Below are positions 1 through 8,634 of a stretch of DNA of 46,322 nucleotides, piece after piece. The notes beneath the pieces were generated by a model. The model was given only the letters and a program-made list of their open reading frames with translations, searched no databases and was not told the DNA's origin. This stretch comes from Melioribacteraceae bacterium (GTDB taxonomy: Bacteria > Bacteroidota > Ignavibacteria > Ignavibacteriales > Melioribacteraceae), in NCBI GenBank assembly GCA_028282005.1, contig JANQIV010000153.1, forward strand, positions 1 through 46,322, in the 5' to 3' direction. The translations under genes and the position numbers were made by a program. How positions within the stretch are numbered: the first letter of the stretch is position 1; the number at the start of each line of letters is the position of its first letter.

Positions 1-20
1 TTTAATATCTCGAGGTTGTT

Positions 21-1265
21 GTGGAATATTTTGAAAAAATTAAAATTCTGGAATTTTCAACTATTCTTGCGGGACCAACAGTCGGAATGTTCTTTGCCGA
101 ACTTGGTGCGGAAGTAATTAAAGTAGAAAACCCTCTTTCAAAAGGTGATACGACGAGAGGCTGGAAAACTCCAATGGAAGAAAGGGACCAAGATTTAACA
201 GCCTATTTTTGCTCTGCTAATTGGGGAAAGAAATCGATAGCTTTGGATTTGAAACAAGACGAACACTACGAAGTTTTCACTAAGCTTGTAAAAAGATCGG
301 ACATATTTATAATTAACACTAAACCCGGAGACGACAAAAAATTAAAAGTTGATTACGAAACCATAAAGAAATACAATGAGAATATTATTTATGCACATAT
401 TACCGGCTATGGTTTGGATGACAGCCGTCCTGCTTTTGACGCAGCAATTCAAGCTTATTCAGGATTTATGTCGATAAATGGAACTGAAGAAAGCGGTCCG
501 GTAAAAATGCCGGTTGCACTTATCGATATTCTAGCGGCCCATCAAATAAAAGATGCTATTTTATTAGCGATCATTAAAAATTCTGACCAAGGAAAGATAT
601 CGAAAGGAAGTTATATCAATTGCTCTTTGCTGCAGGCTGGAATTTCTTCACTTGCTAACCAAGCAACGAACTACTTTCATAATCGGGAAATTATGAAAAA
701 AGAATATGAAGGGAACGAAGAAAAAATTAAAGAATGTATTCCGGTGCGTACCGGTTCAGACCATCCGAATATATTTCCTTACGGAACTTTGTTTAAGACT
801 AAGGACGCTGATAAAAACATAATGCTTGTTATTGGAACAGATGAGCAATTCAGGGTCTTTTATAAACTTTATTTATCAAACACAGATCCCAAAAATAGAA
901 TTGAGTTTGAAGAAATAGAAACTAATGAACAGAGAGTAATACAAAGAAATAAATTAAAGCAATTCATTGGAGAAGTGCTAAAGAAAAAAAACTCAGATGA
1001 ACTAATAAATGAACTAAACAAAAATAAAATTCCTGCTGCAGTAGTGTTGAATATAAAAGAAGTTTTTGAACAAAAACAAGCTAAAGAAATTCTCTTAGAG
1101 AAAGATCAAATATTCGGACTTCGAACATTTGTAAGTAATATGAGTGATGTTGACAAAGTAGAACTTAATAAACCACCAAGGTTCAATGAAAATGGAAAAG
1201 ATATTTTAGTAAATATTTTGAAGTACAACGACAAAGATGCCAATAAAATTATGAAGGGGATTTAA
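21..1265 (+). CDS. CaiB/BaiF-type (class III) CoA-transferase
   Basis: A 414-aa cytoplasmic protein of the formyl-CoA transferase/CaiB family, which moves CoA between carboxylic acids through an aspartyl-CoA thioester. The N-terminus shows the family signature (LEFSTILAGPTVGMFFAELGAE, near residues 10-31, quoted here only in outline as L-A-G-P and LGAEVIKVE). Asp169, in VALIDI, falls at the catalytic aspartate position of formyl-CoA transferase. Length is normal for the family. The start is GTG, preceded by GAGG at 12-15 with 5-nt spacing. Substrate cannot be told from sequence; the upstream neighbour is outside the window. It converges with the next gene and overlaps its end by 4 nt. Family assignment is firm, specificity unknown. 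Confidence 0.9.
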   Translation: MEYFEKIKILEFSTILAGPTVGMFFAELGAEVIKVENPLSKGDTTRGWKTPMEERDQDLTAYFCSANWGKKSIALDLKQDEHYEVFTKLVKRSDIFIINTKPGDDKKLKVDYETIKKYNENIIYAHITGYGLDDSRPAFDAAIQAYSGFMSINGTEESGPVKMPVALIDILAAHQIKDAILLAIIKNSDQGKISKGSYINCSLLQAGISSLANQATNYFHNREIMKKEYEGNEEKIKECIPVRTGSDHPNIFPYGTLFKTKDADKNIMLVIGTDEQFRVFYKLYLSNTDPKNRIEFEEIETNEQRVIQRNKLKQFIGEVLKKKNSDELINELNKNKIPAAVVLNIKEVFEQKQAKEILLEKDQIFGLRTFVSNMSDVDKVELNKPPRFNENGKDILVNILKYNDKDANKIMKGI

Positions 1266-1687
1266 GATTTCAGCCTGTTGCAATGTTCAAGATAGCTGTA
1301 TTTCGATAATCTAAAAATATCAAATATATCTTTACCTTCTTTAGACTGGCGAACCACAGCGTATGTTAATCCAACATTGTATTGTTTAATAAATCTGAAG
1401 CAATTATAAACTTCGCTAAGTGAGGACGGATTATTTATAAAATAAAACATACATTCAACAGTGGAGCTACCAGGAGTTCTCCATAATATAAAATCACTAT
1501 TAACTTCCTGTTGGTCAAAATGTTTTTGTTTGGATAATTCTCTAAAAAAGTCTGCAATTGTTTTAAAATTTGTCGAAAAGAGTTTTACCCATTTTTTTTC
1601 TAAATTCTTTTCAATTGAAAAAAACAAATTGTATAAATCAAGTCTTCTTCTCGTATTCGAAGCATTAACGCTTTTTTCTGCAATCAT
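1262..1687 (-). CDS. Hypothetical protein, 141 aa
   Basis: I do not recognise this protein. It is 141 aa, has no signal peptide or membrane segment, is rich in aromatic residues and Lys/Arg, and looks globular and cytoplasmic (helical N-terminal half, then a stretch with WRTPGSSTVECMFYF). The ATG at 1687 has only a weak ribosome site. Its stop overlaps the end of the convergent CoA-transferase by 4 nt. It is preferred over the 100-aa plus-strand frame in the same place because its composition is protein-like and that frame lacks a credible start. It could still be non-coding. Confidence 0.5.
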   Translation of the reverse strand: MIAEKSVNASNTRRRLDLYNLFFSIEKNLEKKWVKLFSTNFKTIADFFRELSKQKHFDQQEVNSDFILWRTPGSSTVECMFYFINNPSSLSEVYNCFRFIKQYNVGLTYAVVRQSKEGKDIFDIFRLSKYSYLEHCNRLKS

Positions 1688-2171
1688 TTCAGTATCCGCA
1701 TTAATCTATGGTATAATCTTTCCATTTCTCTTTCAGAAAGGAAAGAATCTTAATTATAATTAAATTTTTAAATGAACTGTTGAATGGAATAGGGATTAGA
1801 ACATAATGAAGTTAGTTGCAAAAGAAAAATAAGATTACGTTAAAAAATTGTTAAGCCAAATATTCTTTTATTTTTGCAATAAAAACATATTTTACACCGT
1901 TTTTTTTGACTACACTTTTTAATGAAAATCATGTCCTAGCTTATTCTTTTCATTTTATGGTTTTCTGAAGTACACTTTATTTTTGTCTAAAACAATTACA
2001 ATTATTTCGATTTGACATGATAATCACAACAATTTTAAAGATTTCCGGAAAGATTATTTTATCTGTAAAACGGTATTTGCAAAATATTTTTTTAAAAGTG
2101 GTGACTTAGAAATTAAAGTACCGCAAAATCTTTTGCGGCACAGTTAATTAAATGAAAAACCAACGTATTTC
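1688..2171. other. Intergenic stretch, about 480 bp
   Basis: AT-rich DNA with no ORF of coding character. The only structure I see is the terminator-like hairpin at 2118-2138, described separately. The promoter for the 141-aa gene should lie at its left end, but I cannot point to one. Confidence 0.5.
2113..2138 (-). terminator. Rho-independent terminator of the methyltransferase gene
   Basis: Perfect 8-bp stem CCGCAAAA (2121-2128) / TTTTGCGG (2131-2138), followed on the minus strand by TACTTTAATTT. It sits 34 bp past the stop of the minus-strand methyltransferase. The loop is only two bases if fully paired, so the top A-T pairs probably open. Confidence 0.6.
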
Positions 2172-3008
2172 TTACCTTTTTGCTACACAAAATGTGACAT
2201 TATCTCCATTCCAAAGATCATCTCCAATTAATACATCATTGTGAAAGGAGTATTCTTTGTAATTATGTTTCGTTATTATGTTTCTCAAATCATCATAAGA
2301 AAAGAAGTGAGTCCAAAATCGGTAAGAACCAACATTTCCGGAATCTTCTATAACAATGTGTTGATACAAAATCACTTTCTCTTCTTCATAAAGAAACGAT
2401 TCAGATAAAGCAAGATACGGGTCCGGTCTCCAAAAACCTTGTTCTGTTAATTCCCAATTTTTTGGTGAAACTTTCTTTTCAATATTTTTTTCACTTAAAA
2501 CATCGAAAATAAATGTACCATCAGGTTTTAATGCTTTATTGATCTTTTGCAATAATTCATCTCTTTCGGCAGGAATCAGTACTCCTAAGTCTGTGAAAAT
2601 CAAGATCACTAAATCAAATTCATTTTCAAAATCCATTTCAAGGTAACTTTGGTTAATGTAATTGATTTCAAGTCTCTTCTTTTCAGCCTCTTTTTTAGCA
2701 TAATCAATTGAATTCTTGGAAAAATCAATTCCGGTTACGTGATGGCCTTTTTTTGCAAATATTTCGGCATACAAACCAGGTCCGCATCCCAAATCAAGAA
2801 TCTTGAGATTTTGGCCTTTTGCTTTATCTAAAATCCAATCAATAGTACTATCTATGCTAGTTTTTTTCCTGCTTGCTAAATCAATTTCTTCATTCAAATG
2901 TATGGACAATAATTGCGATGAAATGTATTCATCAGTCCACATAATTTTACTGCCTTTTTCATATAACTTTGGTTTTTCTGATAATTTAATTACTTCATTT
3001 AAATTCAT
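2172..3008 (-). CDS. Class I SAM-dependent methyltransferase
   Basis: A 278-aa soluble methyltransferase with the Rossmann-fold SAM site. Motif I is ILDLGCGPGLYAEIF, followed by the acidic motif II residue in VTGIDFS and a motif IV-like FDLVILIFTDLGVL; the C-terminal half carries an aromatic, substrate-side region. It most resembles small-molecule or ubiquinone-biosynthesis-like (Methyltransf_25/11) enzymes; the substrate is unknown. The frame opens further upstream with a TTG (3038) and ATG (3035), but the ATG at 3008 is chosen because AGAGG lies six bases ahead of it, whereas the upstream starts have no ribosome site. A terminator follows, so it is probably transcribed alone. Confidence 0.85.
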   Translation of the reverse strand: MNLNEVIKLSEKPKLYEKGSKIMWTDEYISSQLLSIHLNEEIDLASRKKTSIDSTIDWILDKAKGQNLKILDLGCGPGLYAEIFAKKGHHVTGIDFSKNSIDYAKKEAEKKRLEINYINQSYLEMDFENEFDLVILIFTDLGVLIPAERDELLQKINKALKPDGTFIFDVLSEKNIEKKVSPKNWELTEQGFWRPDPYLALSESFLYEEEKVILYQHIVIEDSGNVGSYRFWTHFFSYDDLRNIITKHNYKEYSFHNDVLIGDDLWNGDNVTFCVAKR

Positions 3009-3071
3009 CTTTTCCTCTGATTTTTTAAAGTTCATCAAATAAAAAATTGCTTCTCTAATTTCTATTATTAT

Positions 3072-3099
3072 AAAAAGGGAATAGCCACACCAATGGCTA
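3072..3099 (-). terminator. Possible terminator after the zinc-ribbon gene
   Basis: Stem TAGCCA/TGGCTA (3082-3087 and 3094-3099), then TTCCCTTTTTAT on the minus strand. It lies between the minus-strand zinc-ribbon gene and the methyltransferase. The spacing of five bases between stem and T-run is loose, so this is a tentative call. A second weak hairpin (TAGCTT/AAGCTA) lies just upstream at 3106-3121. Confidence 0.35.
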
Positions 3100-3266
3100 A
3101 AGATTAGCTTTTAAGCTATTTTGAAAGATTTGTTGATATGTAATTAATTCGATTTCATAACATTATTAAAATAAGAATAATATCATGAAAAGGACAATAA
3201 AATTTAAGCAAAGAAAATCTCCGCTGCTAAGAATGAACAATTTACTTAACAGCAGCAAATTATAAA

Positions 3267-3404
3267 TTAACCTTTCTCAAATTCTCTGTGATTGCAGCGT
3301 TCACATGGCGGAAGAGTGTCCGTATCTTCGTCCAATACAATTCTGGTACCGCATTTCTTGCAATAGTAAACTCCTTTTCCTGGTTGTTCACCTGTACTTG
3401 GCAT
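3267..3404 (-). CDS. Small zinc-ribbon protein, 45 aa
   Basis: A 45-aa protein starting MPSTGEQPGKGVYYC, with two cysteine knuckles: C15-K-K-C18-G and C34-E-R-C37, separated by the acidic turn LDEDTDTLPP. This is a rubredoxin-like/zinc-ribbon fold binding one metal ion, like the C-terminal zinc ribbon of the DUF1451 family but standing alone. The start is well supported by GGAGG seven bases before the ATG. It falls below common ORF length cutoffs and is easily missed. The function is unknown; a redox, RNA or protein-contact role would fit the fold. Both neighbours on the same strand are more than 180 bp away, so it is probably its own unit. Confidence 0.85.
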   Translation of the reverse strand: MPSTGEQPGKGVYYCKKCGTRIVLDEDTDTLPPCERCNHREFEKG

Positions 3405-3591
3405 ATTTCCTCCAGATATATTATTATATATAACATTTATTCTCTAAGCTAAACAAAAAGCAACGGGAATAAATTATTTTGAGCTCACTGATTTTGATTT
3501 GCCATTAAGTTTTTATAAAACTTTTGAACTATTACACAATTTAAGCATTTTCAAATTAAAAATCTTTTGAAGAAAACTTAACAATGCGGCA

Positions 3592-4509
3592 TTATAAGAT
3601 AAAGAACAGTTTTCGATTGATTATTTGTCTCTCCACAAAATTTAAAACGATAATAATATCAAAAGCACCGTTGATGTTACTGTCGAGGAAATACTGTTTG
3701 GGGTATCTAAATTCTGTAATAATTGTATCGGAGTGGCCACTAAGTTTATACTTTTGATTCTCCAATTGAAACGAATGAGTGAATACTGTATCTTGTTCGG
3801 AATCATCAAAGAAGTAAATAAAACTGGGTGATTCTGAGGCAGTTAATTCAATATCTTTTGTAATTCTGTTACGTAAAATGAAATCATAGTTTATTGAATC
3901 TTTAGCATCGTGATACCTATGAAGATGCCCTGATAATGGTTCGCCATCTTCTAATATTTCAATTTTCTTGGTCAAATATGGATCCAGTCCATTATCTACT
4001 CCACGAAATGATATGCGTAAATCATATATGCCTGAGTAAGCTTTTAATCCGCTGTAAATATCGTTTGGATCCCAAATATGATGGTGCCAACTTAAACTTT
4101 CGCTTAGTATTTCGCCAACTTTTAACGAATCTTCATAATCAATAAATCCGATTATCGACGGCTCAGCAATAATTAATTTGTTGTTCGAATCTGTTATTCT
4201 CCATGATAAATAAGGGGGGAAATTACCAATGACAATATGAAGTCCTTCTTCGTTTGATTTGTTTTCAAGATAAACAATTGCAGATAATGGCTCATCCAGA
4301 TTGTATGAATCTTTTAACGAATCGCACCTTAAAAAAATACCCTCTTTTAATTCTCTTAGGATTATATTTGAATCATCAACTTCTTCCTGTTCATCATCAT
4401 CAGGTTCAATTATATCAATCACATCAGGCTCAACAACTGGGTTTTCTTCTTTACATGCAAGTAAGATGAGAGTAAAAACAAATAGCAATAATGTTGTTTT
4501 GATCATCAT
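3592..4509 (-). CDS. Lipoprotein with an acidic linker and a BsuPI-like beta-sandwich
   Basis: A 305-aa protein with a classic lipoprotein signal (hydrophobic LLLFVFTLILLAC, lipid Cys at 19) followed by a very acidic linker (about residues 27-46, mostly D/E). The body has beta-rich sequence, with a segment near residues 66-115 (LSAIVYLENKS...) resembling BsuPI/intracellular proteinase-inhibitor-like Ig domains. That resemblance is weak and the function is unknown. Two in-frame ATGs (4509, 4506) open the gene and neither has a strong ribosome site. It lies in a run of three separately spaced lipoprotein genes, but with no sign of co-transcription. Likely outer-membrane or periplasmic. Confidence 0.75.
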   Translation of the reverse strand: MMIKTTLLLFVFTLILLACKEENPVVEPDVIDIIEPDDDEQEEVDDSNIILRELKEGIFLRCDSLKDSYNLDEPLSAIVYLENKSNEEGLHIVIGNFPPYLSWRITDSNNKLIIAEPSIIGFIDYEDSLKVGEILSESLSWHHHIWDPNDIYSGLKAYSGIYDLRISFRGVDNGLDPYLTKKIEILEDGEPLSGHLHRYHDAKDSINYDFILRNRITKDIELTASESPSFIYFFDDSEQDTVFTHSFQLENQKYKLSGHSDTIITEFRYPKQYFLDSNINGAFDIIIVLNFVERQIINRKLFFIL

Positions 4510-4613
4510 AATAAATTATAGATTGAATTTGAAGTGTAAGTTACAGATAAATTGAAAATGTAAAAAGGCAATTAAAATTAACCTATCAAAGTTTAATCGG
4601 TTGTGGTGTCCTA

Positions 4614-4640
4614 ATAAGTCCCTCAAATTGAGGGACTTAT
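4614..4640 (-). terminator. Strong hairpin after the NrfJ/OB-fold lipoprotein gene
   Basis: Perfect inverted repeat of 13 bp (4614-4626 with 4628-4640, core AAGTCCCTCAA/TTGAGGGACTT) around a single central base. It lies 13 bp past the lipoprotein stop. There is no clean T-run outside the stem (only TTATT), so it may terminate poorly or act as a transcript-end stabiliser. Confidence 0.5.
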
Positions 4641-4653
4641 ATTGCATGTAAAA

Positions 4654-5379
4654 TCATAAAACTTTTGCTTCTTCCATAATGATTATGTAAGAATATCCAG
4701 CACCAAAATCTTTATTTAGTGCAATTACACCTTCAAATGTTACAACATCACCATTGTTTACAAGTTCGTCAGTTGTAATAGTTAAATCAAAAGAATTTTT
4801 ATCGCCGGTTCCATCCTGAATATGCACCCAGTTTCTTCCCATAATTTGCTTATTCACTTTGGTAACTTTTCCTTTGATTTTAACTTTTTTGTCACTGTAT
4901 TTTTCCATGTTATTGTACAGCTCAGCAATCGTAATTCCGCCTTCTGCTGTTTCAATAGATAGTTCTTCTTTAGAAAGTACCGGCTTTTGAGGAGTGCTCA
5001 TACCACCTTGAGCTGATCCCATCATTGAAGAAGACATCGTACTGGTTGAGTTGAACTCCTGAATAAATAAAATTCTATCGAAGGTTTTATTTAAATCTTT
5101 ACTCTCAAAATTTTTCATTTCAAGTGCTTGTGTGAAAACGTATTCTTCACCTACTTCTATCTCTCTTCTTGTTACTGCCACCCAATATTCATCGTCATTT
5201 TCTTTAACTTTTAGATAAGTATATTCGGTTGCTTGAATAACTTCGTCAACTAGAACTTTATGTATGTTTGAATGTGGATCAGTGTTTTCTGATTGAGTTT
5301 GTTTTTCTTCTTCTTTTTTACTGCAGTTTATAGTTAAAAATACAACTGTTAGCAAAACTAAAATAGATTTATAATTCAT
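4654..5379 (-). CDS. Lipoprotein with NrfJ-like and OB-fold domains
   Basis: A 241-aa lipoprotein (lipid Cys19 in FLTINCSKK). After a charged linker come two beta domains. The first, about residues 38-110, has the pattern VLVDEVIQATEYTYLKVK...YWVAV, as in NrfJ-like/SH3-like periplasmic proteins linked to cytochromes and metal stress. The second, about residues 150-241, is OB-fold-like (KVKIKGKVTKVN...WVHIQDGTG...VTFEGVIALNKDFGAGY). A Met/Ser-rich linker (MSSSMMGSAQGGMS, near 115-130) joins them and could bind soft metals. Family function is not settled; periplasmic location is inferred. The start at 5379 gives a proper signal peptide. Confidence 0.8.
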   Translation of the reverse strand: MNYKSILVLLTVVFLTINCSKKEEEKQTQSENTDPHSNIHKVLVDEVIQATEYTYLKVKENDDEYWVAVTRREIEVGEEYVFTQALEMKNFESKDLNKTFDRILFIQEFNSTSTMSSSMMGSAQGGMSTPQKPVLSKEELSIETAEGGITIAELYNNMEKYSDKKVKIKGKVTKVNKQIMGRNWVHIQDGTGDKNSFDLTITTDELVNNGDVVTFEGVIALNKDFGAGYSYIIIMEEAKVL

Positions 5380-5467
5380 ACTTCTTCCCGTTTAGATTTG
5401 ATTGGTATAATTCAAATATAATAAAAAGAGTAGGTAATCTGAAAATATTTTTGATATTGAATTGTAC

Positions 5468-5492
5468 AAAAAAAGCCGGCTATTTGCCGGCT
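5468..5492 (-). terminator. Rho-independent terminator of the sigma-54-controlled lipoprotein gene
   Basis: Stem AGCCGGC/GCCGGCT (5474-5480 and 5486-5492) with loop TATTT, followed on the minus strand by seven T residues. It begins 13 bp past the stop of the minus-strand lipoprotein gene and makes that gene a single-gene transcript. Confidence 0.9.
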
Positions 5493-5505
5493 CTATTTAG
5501 GAGAA

Positions 5506-6045
5506 TTATTGTTTGAAAAAAGGAAAATTATGAAGATCGAGTGGATAACCTTCTCCGGAGACTCTCCCACCGTCATCTTCAAAAACGCCATGATAAAATT
5601 TTAGCATATTGTTTTCTTCAAGAATAAAAAACGTTTGTTTAAAATTCTCAGTTCTACCGGTAGATAAATTAGTTGATGTTCCGGATATTTTATTCGCTTT
5701 TACTGTTTGACCATTAATAACTGCAGTTATTTCACCTTTGGATTCAAAATTTATATCAATAATTTGAGTTTCAACCGGGTTTCCATCGCAATTTCCTTCG
5801 TTATAAACATAAATTGTAATTTTCAGCGAATTATCATTAAACTCTAAAGTCTCTTTCATGTTTACACCGCCAATAACCTCACAATTTGTTTTCCAAGTTC
5901 CATTTAAGTCAACTTCATTCCCCGCAGAGGAAATTATTCTAAGTTCGGCGGTATCTTCATTTATTTGCGGACTTACCGGTGAATCGCTGCTGCAACCTGT
6001 AAATAATACGAAAGTCAATGATAGTATTGATAAAACTAGTCTCAT
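5506..6045 (-). CDS. Lipocalin-like lipoprotein under a sigma-54 promoter
   Basis: A 179-aa lipoprotein: signal peptide MRLVLSILSLTFVLFTG with lipid Cys18, a Pro/Ser linker, then a beta-barrel-like domain opening with LNGTWKTNC and TLEFNDNSLKITI, the pattern of lipocalin-like secreted proteins. The ligand is unknown. The frame is open up to 6111, but the ATG at 6045 is chosen: AAAGGAG lies just ahead of it and only this start gives a clean signal peptide. A -24/-12 promoter at 6084-6098 lies 39 bp upstream and a strong terminator follows, so it is a monocistronic unit. The adjacent sigma-54 activator gene is the obvious regulator. This is inference from position and motif. Confidence 0.85.
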   Translation of the reverse strand: MRLVLSILSLTFVLFTGCSSDSPVSPQINEDTAELRIISSAGNEVDLNGTWKTNCEVIGGVNMKETLEFNDNSLKITIYVYNEGNCDGNPVETQIIDINFESKGEITAVINGQTVKANKISGTSTNLSTGRTENFKQTFFILEENNMLKFYHGVFEDDGGRVSGEGYPLDLHNFPFFKQ

Positions 6046-6083
6046 TTTTACATCTCCTTTGTTTTTGTGTTTATATGTTAGTC

Positions 6084-6098
6084 GCAAAAGCGATGCCA
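6084..6098 (-). promoter_or_regulatory. Sigma-54 (-24/-12) promoter
   Basis: On the minus strand the sequence reads TGGCATCGCTTTTGC. Compared with TGGCACG-N4-TTGC it keeps TGGCA, the TTGC and the exact GG-to-GC spacing; only the two bases after TGGCA differ. The predicted start of transcription is near 6073, leaving a leader of about 28 nt with a good ribosome site before the ATG at 6045. The gene for a sigma-54 activator is immediately upstream. Confidence 0.75.
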
Positions 6099-6185
6099 AA
6101 TGAGACAACAAATCTGAAAACGACCTAACTTGTTGTTTTATAATACCTTATGAATTCTTAGAGGATTTGTGATTTTAATTAGTGA

Positions 6186-6219
6186 TGTCAAAATCTTGAC
6201 TAGTGTCAATATATTGACA
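6186..6219. promoter_or_regulatory. Tandem palindromic enhancer sites for the adjacent sigma-54 activator
   Basis: Two related palindromes lie side by side: TGTCAAAATCTTGACT (6186-6201) and TGTCAATATATTGACA (6204-6219, perfect). The shared half-site is TGTCAA...TTGAC(A), with the two centres 18 bp apart. They sit about 110-145 bp upstream of the predicted start of the lipoprotein gene, the usual place for upstream activating sequences, and end two bases before the activator's stop codon. They are the best candidates for the Fis-type helix-turn-helix of that protein. Confidence 0.65.
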
Positions 6220-6221
6220 AT

Positions 6222-8498
6222 TTAGGATGGTTTTTCGATACCCAACTTTTTCATTCTGGCAATTAATGTTGTTCTTTTTAAGCAAAGCAATTCAGAAGCT
6301 CCATTTTCACCACTCAATTTCCAATTTGTTTGTTTAAGTATTTTCAAGATGTGATTTTTTTCAATTTCTTCTAAAGATGTAATTGAATTATCATCTACTA
6401 ATTCATCATTATCGAAAAATTTTGAAAGTTCTAGTTTATTCCCGGTTGATAAAATAACTGCTCTTTCAATCACATTTTCCAATTCTCTTACATTACCCGG
6501 CCAGTAATATTTCTTAAGAATGTTCAAAGATTTTGCCGGAATATTATTTATCTCTCTTCCATTTCTTGTGGCATACTTTCTTACAAAATGATTTGTCAAC
6601 AACTCTATGTCATCTTTTCTTTCCCTGAGTGGAGGTATTTGCAAAGGAATAACATTGAGCCTGTAAAACAAATCTTCACGGAAGTTTCCTTTCTTAATTT
6701 CTTCTTCAAGATTTCTGTTTGTTGCCGTGATTACTCTGACATCAATTTTCTCAGTTTTTGTACTTCCAATTTTTTCAATTTCATTTTCTTGTAAGACTCT
6801 TAAAAGTTTAGCTTGCAAATCTATGGGCAGTTCTCCGATTTCATCAAGAAAAATTGTGCCTTTATCCGCCAAACCAAATCTGCCTAGTTTGTCTTTTATG
6901 GCTCCGGTAAAGGCTCCTTTTACATGTCCAAACAATTCGCTTTCAATTAAATTTGTTGGAAGTGCAGCACAATTTACTTTCACTAATGGCCTTTCAGCTC
7001 TTTTGCTTAAGTTGTGAATTGCCCGGGCTATTAACTCTTTACCAGTTCCGGATTCACCTGTAATTAATACTGTCGACTCAGTAGGTGCAATGCTTTCAAG
7101 CTGAGAGAGCATTTCTTTCATTTTTTGGCTGTTCGTAATTATCTCACTAAAATTGTGATCAAGTTTTATCTCGTCTCTTAAATAAACATTTTCTTGATTC
7201 AATTTTTCTTTTAGAGTTTCAACTTCATTGAGAGCTTTTTCCAAAGAAATAAGAGTATCATTTTTTAAGTCAATTTCTTTGACCAAATCTTTTCTTTTTT
7301 CATTCAGTTCTTTATTCAATCCGGCAAAATTGTATGCAAGGAAAACAGAAATAGAAATTAAGAAAAACAAAAATCCATACCTCTCAATTGGAAAAGTAGA
7401 CTGATATAAGTGTAAAGAAATTACATCGGATGTTGATATTAATCCGAAAATGAAAAGCAAAATAGTCACAGAAATGCCGGATACAATAATCCAATTGGCT
7501 TTTAGAACTGGATTTAACTTTTTCATTATTGCTAAAATTACAATTCGTAAAATTTCCAAAAAGAATATCAAAGTAATTATTTGACCAAGTCCTTCAGAGG
7601 AAAGTGGGTTGAAAAAACTGAAAAGAAAAACTGAGATTCCAAGTCCGGCAAAAATAAAACCGTACTTAGGAACTTTTTTATAGAATAGAGAATAAGCCAA
7701 AAAGAGAATAGAAATTAATGCTATGCATACACCAAAATAATTCAGCCTGATATTAAAAAGATATTCTGCTTCAGGCAGACTGAAAAAGTTTTGAATATCG
7801 AAAAAAACATTTAAAGCAAAACCCAAGGAAATTAATGAAAAAAATAAATTTGCTGTGGGCTGTCTATAAAATAAAAACAAACTGAAATGAATTATAAAAA
7901 ATGCAATGCTGATTCCGGAAATCAACATTTGATGTGTTTTAATTTTTTTCACAAAATTGTTTCGCAAAAAATTTGTTGATTTAAGATCAACAAACTCAAA
8001 ATAAAATCCCGGCTGAAAACCTTCCCAAGTACCTTCACCTATATCAGCTGAATATTTTATGGAAATTAAATGTTTTGATTCATTTAATGTATCAACTTTT
8101 GAAAAATTTACAGGTATTATTTCTGGAAAAATGTTAAAGAATTTCCTGCCTTCATTTTCTTTGTTTCTTATAATAAGTTTTCCATCCAAATATAACTCGG
8201 CATAACCTGAATACCTGAAAACCAATCCCCAAAATTTGTTTTGATCTATTGCTTTATTTTCAATTTTGAATCTAAAAAGTCCATCACCATTCCAATCTTC
8301 TAAGGGGAAAGTACTAATATCGACATCTATCCAGTTACTATCGTCATAGTTGAGATTTATCCATTGGGAATCTTCAATATTTCCTTTGTAATACTTATAA
8401 AACTTGGGGAAAATAATCTCATCTTTTGCTAAAGAGTTATTTACAAACCCAGTCAGCAAAAGGAAATAAAAAAAGAGATAACTGAATAATTTATTCAA
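6222..8498 (-). CDS. Membrane-bound sigma-54 activator with 7TM-DISM-type sensor
   Basis: A 758-aa protein. Residues 1-24 are a signal peptide; 25-175 form a jelly-roll extracytoplasmic domain ([25 protein letters not shown]) like 7TMR-DISM ligand domains; 190-395 hold seven hydrophobic helices; 393-442 a coiled coil. The AAA+ core follows: Walker A GESGTGKE (481-488), GAFTGA (528-533, contacts sigma-54) and Walker B TIFLDE (548-553), then a Fis-type HTH (711-755). It should hydrolyse ATP to open sigma-54 promoters in response to an external ligand, without a kinase. There is no receiver domain. The 3' end abuts paired palindromes and a -24/-12 promoter, so its target is probably the neighbouring lipoprotein gene. 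The gene is divergent from typA. Confidence 0.9.
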   Translation of the reverse strand: MNKLFSYLFFYFLLLTGFVNNSLAKDEIIFPKFYKYYKGNIEDSQWINLNYDDSNWIDVDISTFPLEDWNGDGLFRFKIENKAIDQNKFWGLVFRYSGYAELYLDGKLIIRNKENEGRKFFNIFPEIIPVNFSKVDTLNESKHLISIKYSADIGEGTWEGFQPGFYFEFVDLKSTNFLRNNFVKKIKTHQMLISGISIAFFIIHFSLFLFYRQPTANLFFSLISLGFALNVFFDIQNFFSLPEAEYLFNIRLNYFGVCIALISILFLAYSLFYKKVPKYGFIFAGLGISVFLFSFFNPLSSEGLGQIITLIFFLEILRIVILAIMKKLNPVLKANWIIVSGISVTILLFIFGLISTSDVISLHLYQSTFPIERYGFLFFLISISVFLAYNFAGLNKELNEKRKDLVKEIDLKNDTLISLEKALNEVETLKEKLNQENVYLRDEIKLDHNFSEIITNSQKMKEMLSQLESIAPTESTVLITGESGTGKELIARAIHNLSKRAERPLVKVNCAALPTNLIESELFGHVKGAFTGAIKDKLGRFGLADKGTIFLDEIGELPIDLQAKLLRVLQENEIEKIGSTKTEKIDVRVITATNRNLEEEIKKGNFREDLFYRLNVIPLQIPPLRERKDDIELLTNHFVRKYATRNGREINNIPAKSLNILKKYYWPGNVRELENVIERAVILSTGNKLELSKFFDNDELVDDNSITSLEEIEKNHILKILKQTNWKLSGENGASELLCLKRTTLIARMKKLGIEKPS

Positions 8499-8634
8499 GA
8501 GATTTTAATATTTAGTTTTAGGATTAATTGTTCAGATATTCGAAAATATTATAATAATTTAATAATAACTATAAACTTGATTATTATTTTTTTTTATTCA
8601 AATTGCCATGTCTTTTTAAATAATTTTGGTAGAG

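Noticed and set aside
1461-1763. Plus-strand 100-aa frame with a hydrophobic end
   Set aside because: It lies opposite the 141-aa frame, has no ribosome site, and reads as an antisense shadow.
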